Part shown: positions 8,242 through 16,713 of the stretch, one piece after another | Layout of the letters: each line of letters opens with the position of its first letter | How positions within the stretch are numbered: position 1 is the stretch's first letter | Origin: Bacillus sp. FJAT-22090 | GTDB taxonomy: Bacteria; Bacillota; Bacilli; Bacillales_A; Planococcaceae | Length of the DNA stretch: 64,000 nucleotides | Direction of reading: 5' to 3' | Assembly: GCF_001278755.1 (NCBI RefSeq) | Contig: NZ_CP012601.1 | Location: forward strand, 1,240,001-1,304,000 | Position numbers and translations under genes: made by a program | Notes under the pieces: generated by a model | Database searches by the model: none | Seen by the model: the letters and a program-made list of their open reading frames with translations, nothing else | Told to the model about the DNA's origin: nothing

Positions 8242-9420
8242 ATGTCAACAAAAGTATACATTGCATTATTTTCTTTAGCCATTAGTGCTTTTGCCATTGG
8301 AACAACCGAGTTCGTCATTGTAGGCTTACTTCAAACAGTTGCTGATGATCTATCTATTTCGGTGACAAAAGCTGGCGCTTTAATTTCTGGTTATGCAGTA
8401 GCACTAGCTATTGGAACTCCAATTGTAACTGCTATTACAGGGCGTATTCCGAAAAAAGGATTTTTACTAATCTTAATGATAGTTTTCATTTTAGGTAACG
8501 CAATTTCGTCCATTGCAGAAACATATGAAGTATTAATGATTTCACGCGTTATTACTGCTATTGCACATGGTGTATTTTTTGCGATTGCAGCTACAGTCGC
8601 TGCCGATATCGTACCAGAAAACAAAAAAGGAACAGCTATTTCAATTATGTTTACCGGATTAACAGTAGCAACTATAGCTGGTGTTCCAATTGGGACTTAT
8701 ATTGGACAACAGTTTGGTTGGCGCGCTACATTCAGTGCGGTAGCTATACTCGGAATTATTGGGCTAATTGTAAATGTATTTGCGGTTGATAAAGTGAACA
8801 GACAAACGAATCCTCCTACTCTTAAAGATGTAGGGCAACTTGTGAAAAATCAACGAATTCTACTGGCACTATTAATGACCGCATTAGGTTTTGGTGGAAC
8901 TTTTTCATTATTTACCTACCTTGCTCCTATACTGGAAAAAATCAGTGGGTACTCAGCTGGCTCTATTTCATTGCTGCTTTTAGTTTATGGAGTTGCAGTT
9001 GCCATTGGAAATATAGTAGGTGGGAAAATTGCCAATCAGCATCCAGTTAAATCATTACGCTTCGTCTTTTTACTTCAAGGTATCGTACTTTTATTACAAG
9101 TGGTACTACTACCTAGTAAAGGATTAAGTATTTTATCTATTATTTTGCTAGGTTTATTTGCATTTATGATGTCTCCAGGAGTACAAGCGTACATTGTAAC
9201 GCTTGCCGAAAAATTGGTTCCTTCTGCAAAAGATATTGCATCTGCATTAAACATATCAGCCTTTAATATAGGGATCGCTGCAGGATCTACTTTAGGCGGA
9301 TTAGCAGTAGACTATTTAACGTATTTAGATACGGCATGGATTGGTGCAATTATGGTGGCATTCGCATTTCTTCTATCCGTACTGAATTATAAATTAGATA
9401 AGAAACAAAAATTATTTTAA
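8242..9420 (+). CDS. MFS exporter of the arabinose-efflux/drug-resistance type
   Basis: 392 residues and about twelve membrane segments. The N-terminus (AIGTTEFVIVGLL) is typical of the YdhP/AraJ subgroup of MFS exporters, and the second half has LYTYLAPIL-like and GGLAVD motifs. The ribosome site is AAAGGAG. Downstream genes start 15 nt and 16 nt apart, which indicates an operon with the IclR regulator. The substrate is not evident. Confidence 0.88.
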   Translation: MSTKVYIALFSLAISAFAIGTTEFVIVGLLQTVADDLSISVTKAGALISGYAVALAIGTPIVTAITGRIPKKGFLLILMIVFILGNAISSIAETYEVLMISRVITAIAHGVFFAIAATVAADIVPENKKGTAISIMFTGLTVATIAGVPIGTYIGQQFGWRATFSAVAILGIIGLIVNVFAVDKVNRQTNPPTLKDVGQLVKNQRILLALLMTALGFGGTFSLFTYLAPILEKISGYSAGSISLLLLVYGVAVAIGNIVGGKIANQHPVKSLRFVFLLQGIVLLLQVVLLPSKGLSILSIILLGLFAFMMSPGVQAYIVTLAEKLVPSAKDIASALNISAFNIGIAAGSTLGGLAVDYLTYLDTAWIGAIMVAFAFLLSVLNYKLDKKQKLF

Positions 9421-9434
9421 AGGGGAGTTTATTT

Positions 9435-9890
9435 ATGAACTTACAACAACTAGAAAACGTAGAAAAGGAATTACAATTTGAAACATTTACAAATGAAGAT
9501 GCATTAAATCTTGGTACGACATTAATTAATTATGCAAAAGAGAATAACAAAGCAGTAGCTATTCATATTGAGCGTAATCGAGTACCTTTATTCACCCATT
9601 TAATGGATGGTACTTCTGAAGAAAATGTTTTTTGGCTATATCGAAAAAAACGAGTAGTGGATCATTACAACAGAAGCTCACATTATATTGGAGCGAGATT
9701 CGAAAAACAAGGAACGACTCATGGTGAAAGCTCTCTTCTTCAATCAACTGATTATCAAGCTGTAGGCGGATCTTTCCCTATACGTATTAAAGACATAGGC
9801 GTAATTGGAAGTGTAACAGTAGCAGGGCTTTCACCTCAACTTGATCACGATTATGCTGTCGAGGGAGTAAAACGTTTCTTAAAAAAATAA
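9435..9890 (+). CDS. UPF0303/haem-degrading domain protein
   Basis: 151 residues matching the YBR137W/UPF0303 pattern: N-terminal helix LENVEKELQFETFTNEDAL, FTHLMDGTSEENVFWLYRK and the C-terminal GGSFPIRI...GSVTVAGLSPQLDH. The Pfam family is named haem-degrading, but enzymatic haem breakdown is not shown for most members. It lies third in the operon; the ribosome site is AAAGGGGAG. Confidence 0.85.
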   Translation: MNLQQLENVEKELQFETFTNEDALNLGTTLINYAKENNKAVAIHIERNRVPLFTHLMDGTSEENVFWLYRKKRVVDHYNRSSHYIGARFEKQGTTHGESSLLQSTDYQAVGGSFPIRIKDIGVIGSVTVAGLSPQLDHDYAVEGVKRFLKK

Positions 9891-9905
9891 GGAGTTTATA
9901 AACCA

Positions 9906-10205
9906 ATGGTTGTAGAACATGCCATGTTAATCATAAAAAAAGAGTTAGTAGAGGAATTTATAAAAACAATTAATGAAGCATTCCCTATTTTAAGCAGTTC
10001 TGAGGGGTACTTATCTCACAAACTGCTTCGAAATAAAGAGAATCCAACTCAATTTATACTCGTTGTCAATTGGAGAAATTTAGAAGATCATCTTGATGGC
10101 TTTGTAGGGAGTGCTAAATTCAAGAAATGGGACTCGATACTCAGTCGATTCTATGATAGTTATCCAAATGTCTTGCACTATACAGAAGTAACATACTGGG
10201 TATAA
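9906..10205 (+). CDS. Antibiotic biosynthesis monooxygenase (ABM) domain protein
   Basis: A 99-residue ferredoxin-like ABM-fold protein: hydrophobic first strand (VVEHAMLIIKK), helix EFIKTINEAFPIL, SEGYLSHKLLRN, the strand FILVVNWRNLEDHLDGF, and a closing YTEVTYWV. Related small proteins include monooxygenases and haem-degrading IsdG types. Last gene of the operon, followed by a strong terminator. Confidence 0.82.
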   Translation: MVVEHAMLIIKKELVEEFIKTINEAFPILSSSEGYLSHKLLRNKENPTQFILVVNWRNLEDHLDGFVGSAKFKKWDSILSRFYDSYPNVLHYTEVTYWV

Positions 10206-10253
10206 CTAAACATTTACCTATCAAATAGACAGTTATAAAAGTCTGTCTTTATC

Positions 10254-10293
10254 GGCATGGGTTCGGTATACAACCGGACTCATGCCTTTTTTT
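10254..10293 (+). terminator. Rho-independent terminator of the IclR operon
   Basis: Hairpin with GGCATG and CATGCC outer arms and inner CGGT/ACCG, followed by a run of seven T. Confidence 0.85.
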
Positions 10294-10570
10294 GCTTTGA
10301 AGTTTTATAGGATTGCTGAATGCTGCTCTTAAACCTTTTCCGCCGAGAACCATGATTTCAGTAATAAAAACTCAGGATTTTATTTATTCCACATTCTAGA
10401 ATTTTAATGGAATAAATTGTCTGTATTTTTCAAACAACTTTATTATGTTTTAAACGACTTTATTGTAAATAAAAGAACTATGTTGTCACTTAACTATTCC
10501 ATCATATTACTCGATTTTCAGTCGTTTTTGCGTTAATCTTTCTTTCTATAACTTTTAGATAAAATAAATA

Positions 10571-10608
10571 ACAACCAAAAACCTTGTTATATAAAGGTTT
10601 TGGTTGTT
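10571..10608. terminator. Hairpin, possible terminator
   Basis: Perfect arms ACAACCAAAACC-like and their complement around TTGTTATAT; no T-run of note. Confidence 0.5.
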
Positions 10609-10721
10609 TAAAGAACGTTCGTTAAAATTGTAACTGACTGTTCGTACACAACTCGGATCTACCCCATACAACTCAATCGTCCCCTAAAGCAATTTGTTTC
10701 AGTCAACTTAGTTGTGATAAA

Positions 10722-10751
10722 AAGCTGGTTAGTATACTAACCAGTTTTTTT
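10722..10751 (+). terminator. Hairpin followed by T-run
   Basis: Arms CTGGTTAGT and ACTAACCAG, then TTTTTTT: a textbook intrinsic terminator, though no gene directly precedes it. Confidence 0.6.
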
Positions 10752-10827
10752 ATTTGGGTTTGATAGTTAGTATTGTTGATAATTCAACAAAAAAATACCT
10801 AATTTAAGGACCATTTTTAATGTACTT

Positions 10828-10858
10828 GTTAAACTAAAGCACCCGTTAGTTGAATAAC
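10828..10858 (-). repeat. attC-like repeat 9 (alpha half only)
   Basis: Arms TTAAACTAA and TTAGTTGAATAAC around AGCACCCG. No beta half lies to its left; see repeat 8. Confidence 0.78.
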
Positions 10859-10863
10859 AATAA

Positions 10864-11400
10864 TTAATTACTGTAATTGATTTTTTCTTTCGTCTCTTGT
10901 TCCGATAAGACTTTATAATCAACAATATATTTAGAACGAGGAAGATAGTTAATTACAAACCAATTATCAGAAGAATTTTCTTGAATATCATTTGGCATAA
11001 AAAACTTAATATCATCCACTACAACTTCCCATCGCTCTGGATTATTCCTACCACTTCGCAATTCAAAGTCAGTGGGAACTCCTTCGGCAACTTTATAATC
11101 ATTTTTTAAGTAAGCAGGAATGTCCAACCATTCAGGACTATGAATTAACAAGGCAATCGTAGCAATCAAATATATAAGTCGTTCTGCAAATTTAAAATCC
11201 TTTTTTAAAATAATAACAACACAAGCAAAAGCAAGTATTAGTGTACTTATCGAAATAACCCAAAACATTTCTTTAAAAGGATATTTGTAACGCAACATTA
11301 TTCCAGCAGTTCCGACTGCAAAAGAAACAAACCAAATACGTTTCGTTAGTTTATTAAGAGGACTTACCAATGACTTTTCATTTTTGTTATTGTCTATCAT
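10864..11400 (-). CDS. Membrane protein with soluble C-terminal domain, unknown
   Basis: 178 residues. Three hydrophobic segments (about 22-37, 45-65 and 73-87) are followed by a roughly 90-residue polar domain (VPTDFELRSGRNNPERWEVVVDDIKFF) with no family I recognise. AAAGGA lies upstream of the ATG. The stop lies 5 nt from the alpha half-site, as in other cassettes. Confidence 0.7.
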   Translation of the reverse strand: MIDNNKNEKSLVSPLNKLTKRIWFVSFAVGTAGIMLRYKYPFKEMFWVISISTLILAFACVVIILKKDFKFAERLIYLIATIALLIHSPEWLDIPAYLKNDYKVAEGVPTDFELRSGRNNPERWEVVVDDIKFFMPNDIQENSSDNWFVINYLPRSKYIVDYKVLSEQETKEKINYSN

Positions 11401-11450
11401 AAAAAAATCCTTTCTAACGCTTAATTTCTTTTTAGCAACTTTATATCCAT

Positions 11451-11587
11451 CTTCAATTATCCTGCACCGTTAGTTTAAGTGTAACATTTCACAATGGTTC
11501 GCCAAAATCTACTTGATGTTTTGGGCATAAAAATAGACCATCGAAATGATGGTCTTATTTAATTAAAGCACCCGTTATTTGAGTAAC
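11451..11587 (-). repeat. attC-like repeat 10 (long type, complete)
   Basis: Beta half (GCACCGTTAG), long spacer with GTAACATTTCACAATGG, GACCATC/GATGGTC hairpin, then a slightly diverged alpha half (AATTAAAGCACCCGTTATTT). Confidence 0.84.
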
Positions 11588-11627
11588 ATTTTTAATTGTT
11601 TTGCAATGAAAAATTATAGCGATACTA

Positions 11628-12119
11628 TTAAGAATTTTTCTCAATCGTTTCTTCTACGTAAGTAAGAAAATTACTGTATGGGGAGTTCCCTTTCAAAAAT
11701 TGGGATACCAAATTCAAAGGTAATATCACTATATCTCTCTTCTTAGAATAAAGAACACTCTGTGTTTTGGTATTACTATACTCTCCGTCAAAATTGGGAG
11801 AATAATTGTATACAGAATCAGACTCATACCAGTAAAAGTCTTGTCTAATATTATTTTTGATAACCTCACCAATATATGCACCTATACGAATCACTAAATT
11901 ATCAAAATGCTTATTTAAAAGTTCAGCACCAAACCCCGTATTCATTAATCTTTTTGTATACATATCAATATAACGAACGCTTTCAATAGTGAAGTCTAAA
12001 TTTCTTTTAGTAAGGTTTTCTTTATCCCAGGAATCATCTGAAACATCCTGATACATTAATTTTGCAATGCCTTTTAAATCGTCTTTTTTTAATTTTGCTC
12101 TATTTGAGAAACCAAACAT
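11628..12119 (-). CDS. Uncharacterised cytosolic protein
   Basis: About 163 residues, starting MFGFSNRAKLKKDD. It is mixed alpha/beta by appearance, with no signal or membrane segment. Aromatic-rich region FYWYESDSVYNYSPNFDGEY at about residues 106-125, and VYIDMYTKRLMNTGF-like helix before it. AAAGGAG lies 12 nt upstream of the ATG; the TTG of the longer reading precedes that ribosome site. No family recognised; the compact size and context would suit an immunity-type or stand-alone cassette protein, but that is speculation. Confidence 0.62.
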   Translation of the reverse strand: MFGFSNRAKLKKDDLKGIAKLMYQDVSDDSWDKENLTKRNLDFTIESVRYIDMYTKRLMNTGFGAELLNKHFDNLVIRIGAYIGEVIKNNIRQDFYWYESDSVYNYSPNFDGEYSNTKTQSVLYSKKRDIVILPLNLVSQFLKGNSPYSNFLTYVEETIEKNS

Positions 12120-12178
12120 AAGATGGGATTTCTCCTTTATCAATTGTCTACGAGTACAGCTATGCTAATTATATTCCT

Positions 12179-12212
12179 TATTTCACTATCCTGCTGTTTA
12201 GTGCCATAAGAA
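12179..12212 (-). repeat. attC-like repeat 11 (degenerate beta half)
   Basis: TTTCACTATCCTGCTGTTTA then GTGCCATAAG: the beta pattern with several changes, followed by a short hairpin and T-run instead of an alpha half. Confidence 0.5.
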
Positions 12213-12248
12213 AAGGTTCTCAGCTGAGACTGACTTTTTTCAAACTAA

Positions 12249-12778
12249 TTACTTAGAATTTATATAGTAGATAAGATGGTCAGTCCACTCTTCGTTTTCA
12301 TATATAAACCCTTTACGAATACATTCATATTCCATTCCTATACTCTTTGCTGTATTAATAGAAGGTGTATTATCAAGGTTTATATGAGCTTCAATGCGAT
12401 GAAAATCGAGGTCTTTAAATGCTATGTTTACAGCTTCTTTAACTGCTTCTTTGCAGTAACCATTTTTCCAAAACTGATTATGAATACTGTACCCAATTCT
12501 AGCCCATTTAAAGACATCCCTAGCTAATGTAGAGAAGTCTACCATTCCCAAGTGAATCCCATCTTCTTTCCGAAAAATGCCGAATACGTGTGCTACATCA
12601 CTCAATGCTAATTCCTGGTGTTTTTTTACCAAATTATTAAACCATTCCTCAGTACATACACTCATATCCATTCTTCCTTTGTCGTGTCTATAATGTGAAG
12701 GGTGCCTGTTACTAAACTCATTAAACCAGTTTTGATAATCATCACTTTTACATCAAATATTTTTTCCTTCTTGTACAA
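12249..12778 (-). pseudogene. GNAT acetyltransferase (RimJ/RimL type), N-terminus frameshifted
   Basis: The open part (12249-12671, 140 residues) contains the acetyl-CoA-binding half of a RimJ-like GNAT: WARIGYSIHNQFWKNGYCKEAVKEA, and a TAKSIGMEYECIRKGF closing motif. Upstream in the same frame, residues DDYQNWFNEFSNRHPSHYRHDKGR (written in part) continue the fold to a TGA at about 12745. In another frame a TTG at 12778 with AAGGAGAG reads YKKEKIFDVK. A frameshift or small deletion near 12745-12755 therefore breaks the gene; a shortened product from 12671 is possible. Confidence 0.65.
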
Positions 12779-12890
12779 TGTGATATCTCTCCTTCATTAA
12801 ATCTATTCTGAAATACTTTGATATTCTTAATTTATTCATCTTAAGACATCACACCTTTCATAATCGATAGGAATATTATAGCAATACGGT

Positions 12891-12926
12891 TCTTATTAAA
12901 CTAACCTGCACCGTTAGTTGAACAAG
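12891..12926 (-). repeat. attC-like repeat 12 (single hybrid half)
   Basis: Beta left arm and centre (ACTAACCTGCACCG) joined to an alpha-like right arm (TTAGTTGAACAAG); spacer absent. Confidence 0.72.
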
Positions 12927-12932
12927 AATTGC

Positions 12933-13217
12933 TTAAAATTCAATTTTTTTCTTCGGAGAAATGTTTGGTTGATCTATTAATGCAGCAACCTTCTTTCCTT
13001 TTTTAAATCTAATGTGATTAAGCCAGTAAACCAGAGCTTCCGCATCGTAATTAACAATATATCCTGCCTCTTCATCGTATTTCCAATACTTATGATTATT
13101 CTTTCTATCAAAAAGCCAATCGAAAAATTCATTTTGAAGTTGACGAATATTTCTTCCTACTTTAGTAAGACATCGTACATATTGAGAATCAGGTCCTAAA
13201 GACACCTCTATAATCAT
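12933..13217 (-). CDS. Small uncharacterised protein
   Basis: 94 residues from the ATG at 13217, which has AAAGGAG 8 nt upstream; a longer reading from 13322 would run through the flanking repeat and is rejected. Features: NIRQLQNEFFDWLFDRKNNHKYW, then a Tyr-rich hairpin YDEEAGYIVNYDAEALVYWLNHIRF and a basic tail ending PKKKIEF. No signal peptide or membrane segment. Family not recognised. Confidence 0.68.
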   Translation of the reverse strand: MIIEVSLGPDSQYVRCLTKVGRNIRQLQNEFFDWLFDRKNNHKYWKYDEEAGYIVNYDAEALVYWLNHIRFKKGKKVAALIDQPNISPKKKIEF

Positions 13218-13265
13218 TTTTATTGCTCCTTTATGTTTTATTTTTATTCTATTTCTCATTATTCT

Positions 13266-13357
13266 TATTGAACTAACCTGCTTCTTTAGTTCAATAAAAA
13301 AAGAGCTGCCAAAGCAACTCATTGATCTTTAAACTAAAGCACCCGTTAGCTCAAAAA
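13266..13357 (-). repeat. attC-like repeat 13 (GCAAC hairpin type, complete)
   Basis: Beta half with CTTCTTTAG centre, hairpin GAGCTGCCAAAGCAACTC, alpha half ending GTTAGCTC. A weak extra alpha-like copy follows at 13387-13410. Confidence 0.8.
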
Positions 13358-13577
13358 GAAAATAGAGCTGTATAATTTAGCTATTTATTTCACTAAAGCA
13401 CTCAATTGTCGAAAATCGATATCACTATAATTGCTTTGAGTATCAATGGGGTCATTTTCAGTTGATATACAAACGTTCTTTAACTAACGCCACCTTTTAC
13501 TAATCAAAATGTTTAACTGCCCTCAAGTGTTTAAACTCTTTTTGGTAAAAGTTAAAAAAGTTGTCAAAACAATTTTT

Positions 13578-14939
13578 CTATTGTTGAGAAGGGCAAAAAG
13601 GAACAATTTTGCTTATCCATGCTAAGACTTGTAAACCATTGGTTTTTATTGTGCCATTCACAAATTCACTATGAAATTCTTCATGTGTCTCTTTCTTGTC
13701 ACCACTAATTCCAAATGATCCGAAACCAAGAAAGCTCACCCCACCACCGCCATTAATTGACTTTTCAATTAATACCTTATCCTCTTCAGTCCACTCACCC
13801 GTAATACTAATATCCCGAACAATTATAAACGATTGTGGTATAAGAGGCATGAGTGAATTTTTCTCAATAGAAGTTTTTAAGTCCCCACCAGAAATTTGTC
13901 CTTTCTCATAAGGAGGATAAACTTCCCAACCAGTAAATCGAAATAAGGAATAGTCTAACCATGGCCTTTCAATAGTTACTATTGCATAGTTTACCGTGAT
14001 ATTTATCTTCTCGGCTCCAACATGCCTGTGTTCTCTTTTAGTCTCACCGTCTACGTTTAAATCGACAACCCATAGACCTGCGGTAAAATCAGTTCCGCCA
14101 CCCAAATCAGTAAATCTAGTGGAATTAACATCATCATGGTTTTCTGATGAAATTGTTACACTCGTGAATCCTGTAGCGTCAGGAGCATACCAATTAGAAG
14201 GGTTTGCATAACAATAATGAAATTTATAATCAGGATCCACCACAGAATCAACAAAGGTTTCATCCCATAAAGTTTTATCCTTGGCTATTATTTCTGAAAG
14301 CGCCTTATTTTGTTTAGTTTTTACAGTATATAAAGCATTTTCAACATCTTCAAATATACCTTTAAAATCATCACGTGCACGTTTTAAAACAATCTCTAAT
14401 TTACCTTTTTCGCGATCCCACTTTTCCTTGTCTTCTGGCTTAGTCATATCAAGTAAAAGAAATAATGAATTAAAGGCTGCAACAGCATATAGATATGCAT
14501 CTTCCGATTTTTGATATGCTTGATAACGTTTAGTTTTTATGTTCTCATCTCTGTTAACCCAAAGTACCTTCAGAGCGTTATTGTACTCCTCTATTTCTGC
14601 GGGACTAGGTGATTCATCTTGAACAACATTAGCTAGCATCATTTGACCATAGATATTTTCAACATTTTCCAATGTACGCTCATATTTAGCACTAATTTTA
14701 GGAATAGCATTTACAAATCTAGAAAAGTTCTCACTTGAACCTGCATTTCCCTCAGGATTAGTTGGAGACTTCATATTCTCAAAATCTTTTGGATTGATCC
14801 CCATTCCTAATGGAACCAAATGCATAAGAGATGTTTCTTTGTCTATAATACCTCCCAACTCTGAGGGAGAGTACGTTAAAATCCCATACATAGTATCGTA
14901 CAGTGCCTTTAGAAAATTTAATTCTTTTTGTGAATCCAT
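13578..14939 (-). CDS. Large uncharacterised protein, helical N-half and beta-rich Gly C-half
   Basis: 453 residues without signal peptide or membrane helix. Residues 1-225 look helical (KISAKYERTLENVENIYGQM, and a charged coil around DREKGKLEIVLKRARDDFKG). Residues 230-453 look beta-rich, with many Trp/Tyr, and contain the glycine string NGGGGVSFLGFGSFGISG at about 407-424, followed by a His/Glu-rich turn. I know no firm family. The GGEDI-free, Gly-rich end recalls uncharacterised fungal and bacterial proteins, and a structural or toxin-like role is only a guess. The ribosome site is GGAGG. Confidence 0.72.
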   Translation of the reverse strand: MDSQKELNFLKALYDTMYGILTYSPSELGGIIDKETSLMHLVPLGMGINPKDFENMKSPTNPEGNAGSSENFSRFVNAIPKISAKYERTLENVENIYGQMMLANVVQDESPSPAEIEEYNNALKVLWVNRDENIKTKRYQAYQKSEDAYLYAVAAFNSLFLLLDMTKPEDKEKWDREKGKLEIVLKRARDDFKGIFEDVENALYTVKTKQNKALSEIIAKDKTLWDETFVDSVVDPDYKFHYCYANPSNWYAPDATGFTSVTISSENHDDVNSTRFTDLGGGTDFTAGLWVVDLNVDGETKREHRHVGAEKINITVNYAIVTIERPWLDYSLFRFTGWEVYPPYEKGQISGGDLKTSIEKNSLMPLIPQSFIIVRDISITGEWTEEDKVLIEKSINGGGGVSFLGFGSFGISGDKKETHEEFHSEFVNGTIKTNGLQVLAWISKIVPFCPSQQ

Positions 14940-15067
14940 CTCTAATCCTCCATTTCCAATACTTCAACAATTAATATTCTCTTCTAACATAATAGATAAT
15001 ATACAATTAAAATTGAGGTAATTTAAGACAATAAATTCGAGACAATGGATTTCATTAGCTCCTCCAG

Positions 15068-15160
15068 TTATTGAACTAACCTGCTGCGTTAGTTCAATAA
15101 GAAAAAGCTACCAATAAAGGCAGCCACTTGCTTAACTAAAGCACCCGTTAGTTGAATAAC
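15068..15160 (-). repeat. attC-like repeat 14 (GGCAGCCAC spacer type, complete)
   Basis: Beta half with CTGCTGCG centre, spacer AAGCTACCAATAAAGGCAGC, alpha half ending GTTGAATAAC. Confidence 0.85.
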
Positions 15161-15161
15161 G

Positions 15162-15635
15162 TTATTTCATTGACCTTGCAATTTCTAACATTTGTTCTTT
15201 CGATAATCTGGAACTATTCATTTCTACATAAGTGCCATCTTGAACCCAATTAAGTAAGCCACCAGTGATGGTGTCTCCATTTTTATCAACCTCGCCACTT
15301 TCTTCCCACTTCTGAAAATAACCTTTGTTTCCGTTTATATCAACTTTCTGACGATAAGGAAAATCGTCATCGGATAATCGAAATCCTTTTTTCAAATCAA
15401 TAGCGACTATCAACTTTGTGTCCTTGCTGTCCATATAATGTAGCATTATCCAAGGGGATGTTTTGGTGTCTAATGTCCAATCATCAGGAATCCTTTTTGG
15501 AGTTAAAACTGTAAAGTCAACTTCTTTCTGTATTTCGGATATAGTTTTGCTATTGTGATTATACTTTATTTCTTTAGCCATAATTATCATTGGGTAACAA
15601 TTTAGCAGGATTAGGACAATTACTAAACGTATCAA
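15162..15635 (-). CDS. Secreted DUF4367-like protein
   Basis: 157 residues. An N-terminal signal sequence (MIRLVIVLILLNCYPMIIMAK, split here for reading) is followed by a domain with FTVLTPKRIPDDWTL, VDINGNKGYFQKW, a LLNWVQDGTYVEM strand and the closing LSKEQMLEIARSMK. The W...DG..Y and L..E.L..IA.S pattern is typical of the DUF4367 domain found in sporulation and anti-sigma proteins. TTG start with TGAGGTAG. Cassette gene. Confidence 0.78.
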   Translation of the reverse strand: MIRLVIVLILLNCYPMIIMAKEIKYNHNSKTISEIQKEVDFTVLTPKRIPDDWTLDTKTSPWIMLHYMDSKDTKLIVAIDLKKGFRLSDDDFPYRQKVDINGNKGYFQKWEESGEVDKNGDTITGGLLNWVQDGTYVEMNSSRLSKEQMLEIARSMK

Positions 15636-15692
15636 TTTTCTACCTCAATTCTATTCGGAACTTCAGGTATTAGTATTTCCTACTTTTCACTT

Positions 15693-15775
15693 CTTATTAA
15701 ACAATCCTGCTCTTTAGTTCAATAAAAAAATGCTTTACTCCTTCTTGAAGTAAAGCACCCGTTAGTTGAATAAGA
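15693..15775 (-). repeat. attC-like repeat 15 (GTAAAGC hairpin type, complete)
   Basis: Beta half (ATCCTGCTCTTTAG), hairpin GCTTTACT..AGTAAAGC, alpha half. The alpha half supplies the last codons and the stop of the next gene. Confidence 0.85.
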
Positions 15776-16187
15776 AATCATTTTTTACTTTTGCAAAATC
15801 AGTCCATAAGTCAGTTTCATTTACATCATATTTTTCTTTTTTTAGTCTTGTAACCATAAGTCGCAATGCTTCTTCTAAATGATTTATGAGATATGACTTT
15901 ATTTCATTTTGGCTGACAAATTCCCATCTTGCACGTGGCATTCCAATATGAATTTCGATATAACGATGTTTCTTACTTAGTCGTAACCTTTGAAACCCTT
16001 CAAAATCCCAATGCCATAAGTCTCCGTCTACAAAAATAGCTGGTGCCATCTCATCTATTTCTTTGCAATAAACATTATTACAATACTTTTGAAGTAACTT
16101 ACTTATTTCAGGAAGTTGTAACCCGACTGCTTTATCAGACTGGGGGTCTCCCATTTGACCACCAAAGGTAATATATTGCGATTCCAT
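15762..16187 (-). CDS. Uncharacterised protein; stop codon lies in the array repeat
   Basis: 141 residues. A Trp/aromatic core (FVDGDLWHWDFEGFQRLRL, then YIEIHIGMPRARWEFV) and a helical C-terminus (LINHLEEALRLMVTRLKKEKYD). It resembles small immunity-type proteins (Imm12-like) in size and pattern; that label is tentative. The last residues FLFN and the TAA are encoded by the conserved alpha half CTTATTCAACTAA, so the reading frame was cut or joined exactly at the repeat. Confidence 0.66.
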   Translation of the reverse strand: MESQYITFGGQMGDPQSDKAVGLQLPEISKLLQKYCNNVYCKEIDEMAPAIFVDGDLWHWDFEGFQRLRLSKKHRYIEIHIGMPRARWEFVSQNEIKSYLINHLEEALRLMVTRLKKEKYDVNETDLWTDFAKVKNDFLFN

Positions 16188-16231
16188 TTGTATACACCTA
16201 CTTTTACGTATAATTATAAAACAATATTACT

Positions 16232-16362
16232 TGTTCAACTAACCTGCTGCGTTAGTTTAGGTGTAACATTTCACAATGGATCGCCGAAACCTACTTGATG
16301 TATTGGACATAAAAATAGACCATCCAAGTGATGGTCTTGTTTAACTAAAGCACCCATTTGAA
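16232..16362 (-). repeat. attC-like repeat 16 (long type, alpha half damaged)
   Basis: Beta half, long spacer (GTAACATTTCACAATGG), GACCATC/GATGGTC hairpin, then TTTAACTAAAGCACCC where the right arm TTAGTT is lost. Confidence 0.8.
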
Positions 16363-16385
16363 AAGCAATTTCAATTAAACTAGCA

Positions 16386-16583
16386 TCAACTCTTATTGTT
16401 AACATCTCTTTTTTTATATTTCTCAAGCACATCATCAATTGTTAAACTTTCATTTACTTTTTCCCCGTATTCTTTTTCTAGTAATTTCCCAATTATTGAA
16501 CTGTTAATTCCTTTTGTAACCGCTGCCTGAATTACAAAATAAAGTATCAACATTCCACCAAAGTAAAACACGATAAACTCCAT
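16386..16583 (-). CDS. Small membrane-anchored protein
   Basis: 65 residues from the ATG at 16583, which has GGGGAGGTG upstream; the longer reading from 16637 runs into the neighbouring repeat. One N-terminal transmembrane segment (MEFIVFYFGGMLILYFVIQA) is followed by a charged cytoplasmic tail with GKLLEKEYGEKVNESLTIDDVLEKYKKR, split here by eye into two helices. Function unknown. Confidence 0.66.
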   Translation of the reverse strand: MEFIVFYFGGMLILYFVIQAAVTKGINSSIIGKLLEKEYGEKVNESLTIDDVLEKYKKRDVNNKS

Positions 16584-16631
16584 ATTTATACACCTCCCCG
16601 ATGGAAATATAAGATATTTACTTTTAGCCAT

Positions 16632-16664
16632 TTTCAACTAAACTGCTTCGTTAGTTTTACAAGA
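16632..16664 (-). repeat. attC-like repeat 17 (beta half only)
   Basis: TTTTCAACTAAACTGCTTCG then TTAGTTTTACAAG; no spacer. Confidence 0.74.
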
Positions 16665-16713
16665 AAATTTATTGTGACCTATACATCTTCTAATTAAATA
16701 ACTCACTTTAGAT

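Larger units (their letters stand above)
10294..10827. other. Intergenic region with two further hairpins
   Basis: No gene seen. It holds hairpins at 10571-10608 (ACAACCAAAA/TTTTGGTTGT) and 10722-10751 (AAGCTGGTTAG/CTAACCAG followed by T7). It also holds a GAACGTTC palindrome at 10613-10620 and a 36-nt segment (10511-10546) nearly repeated at 43966-44001. Confidence 0.5.

Noticed and set aside
13387-13410. An extra alpha half after repeat 13
   Set aside because: Only ACTAAAGCACTCAATTG matches; too worn to list as a separate site.
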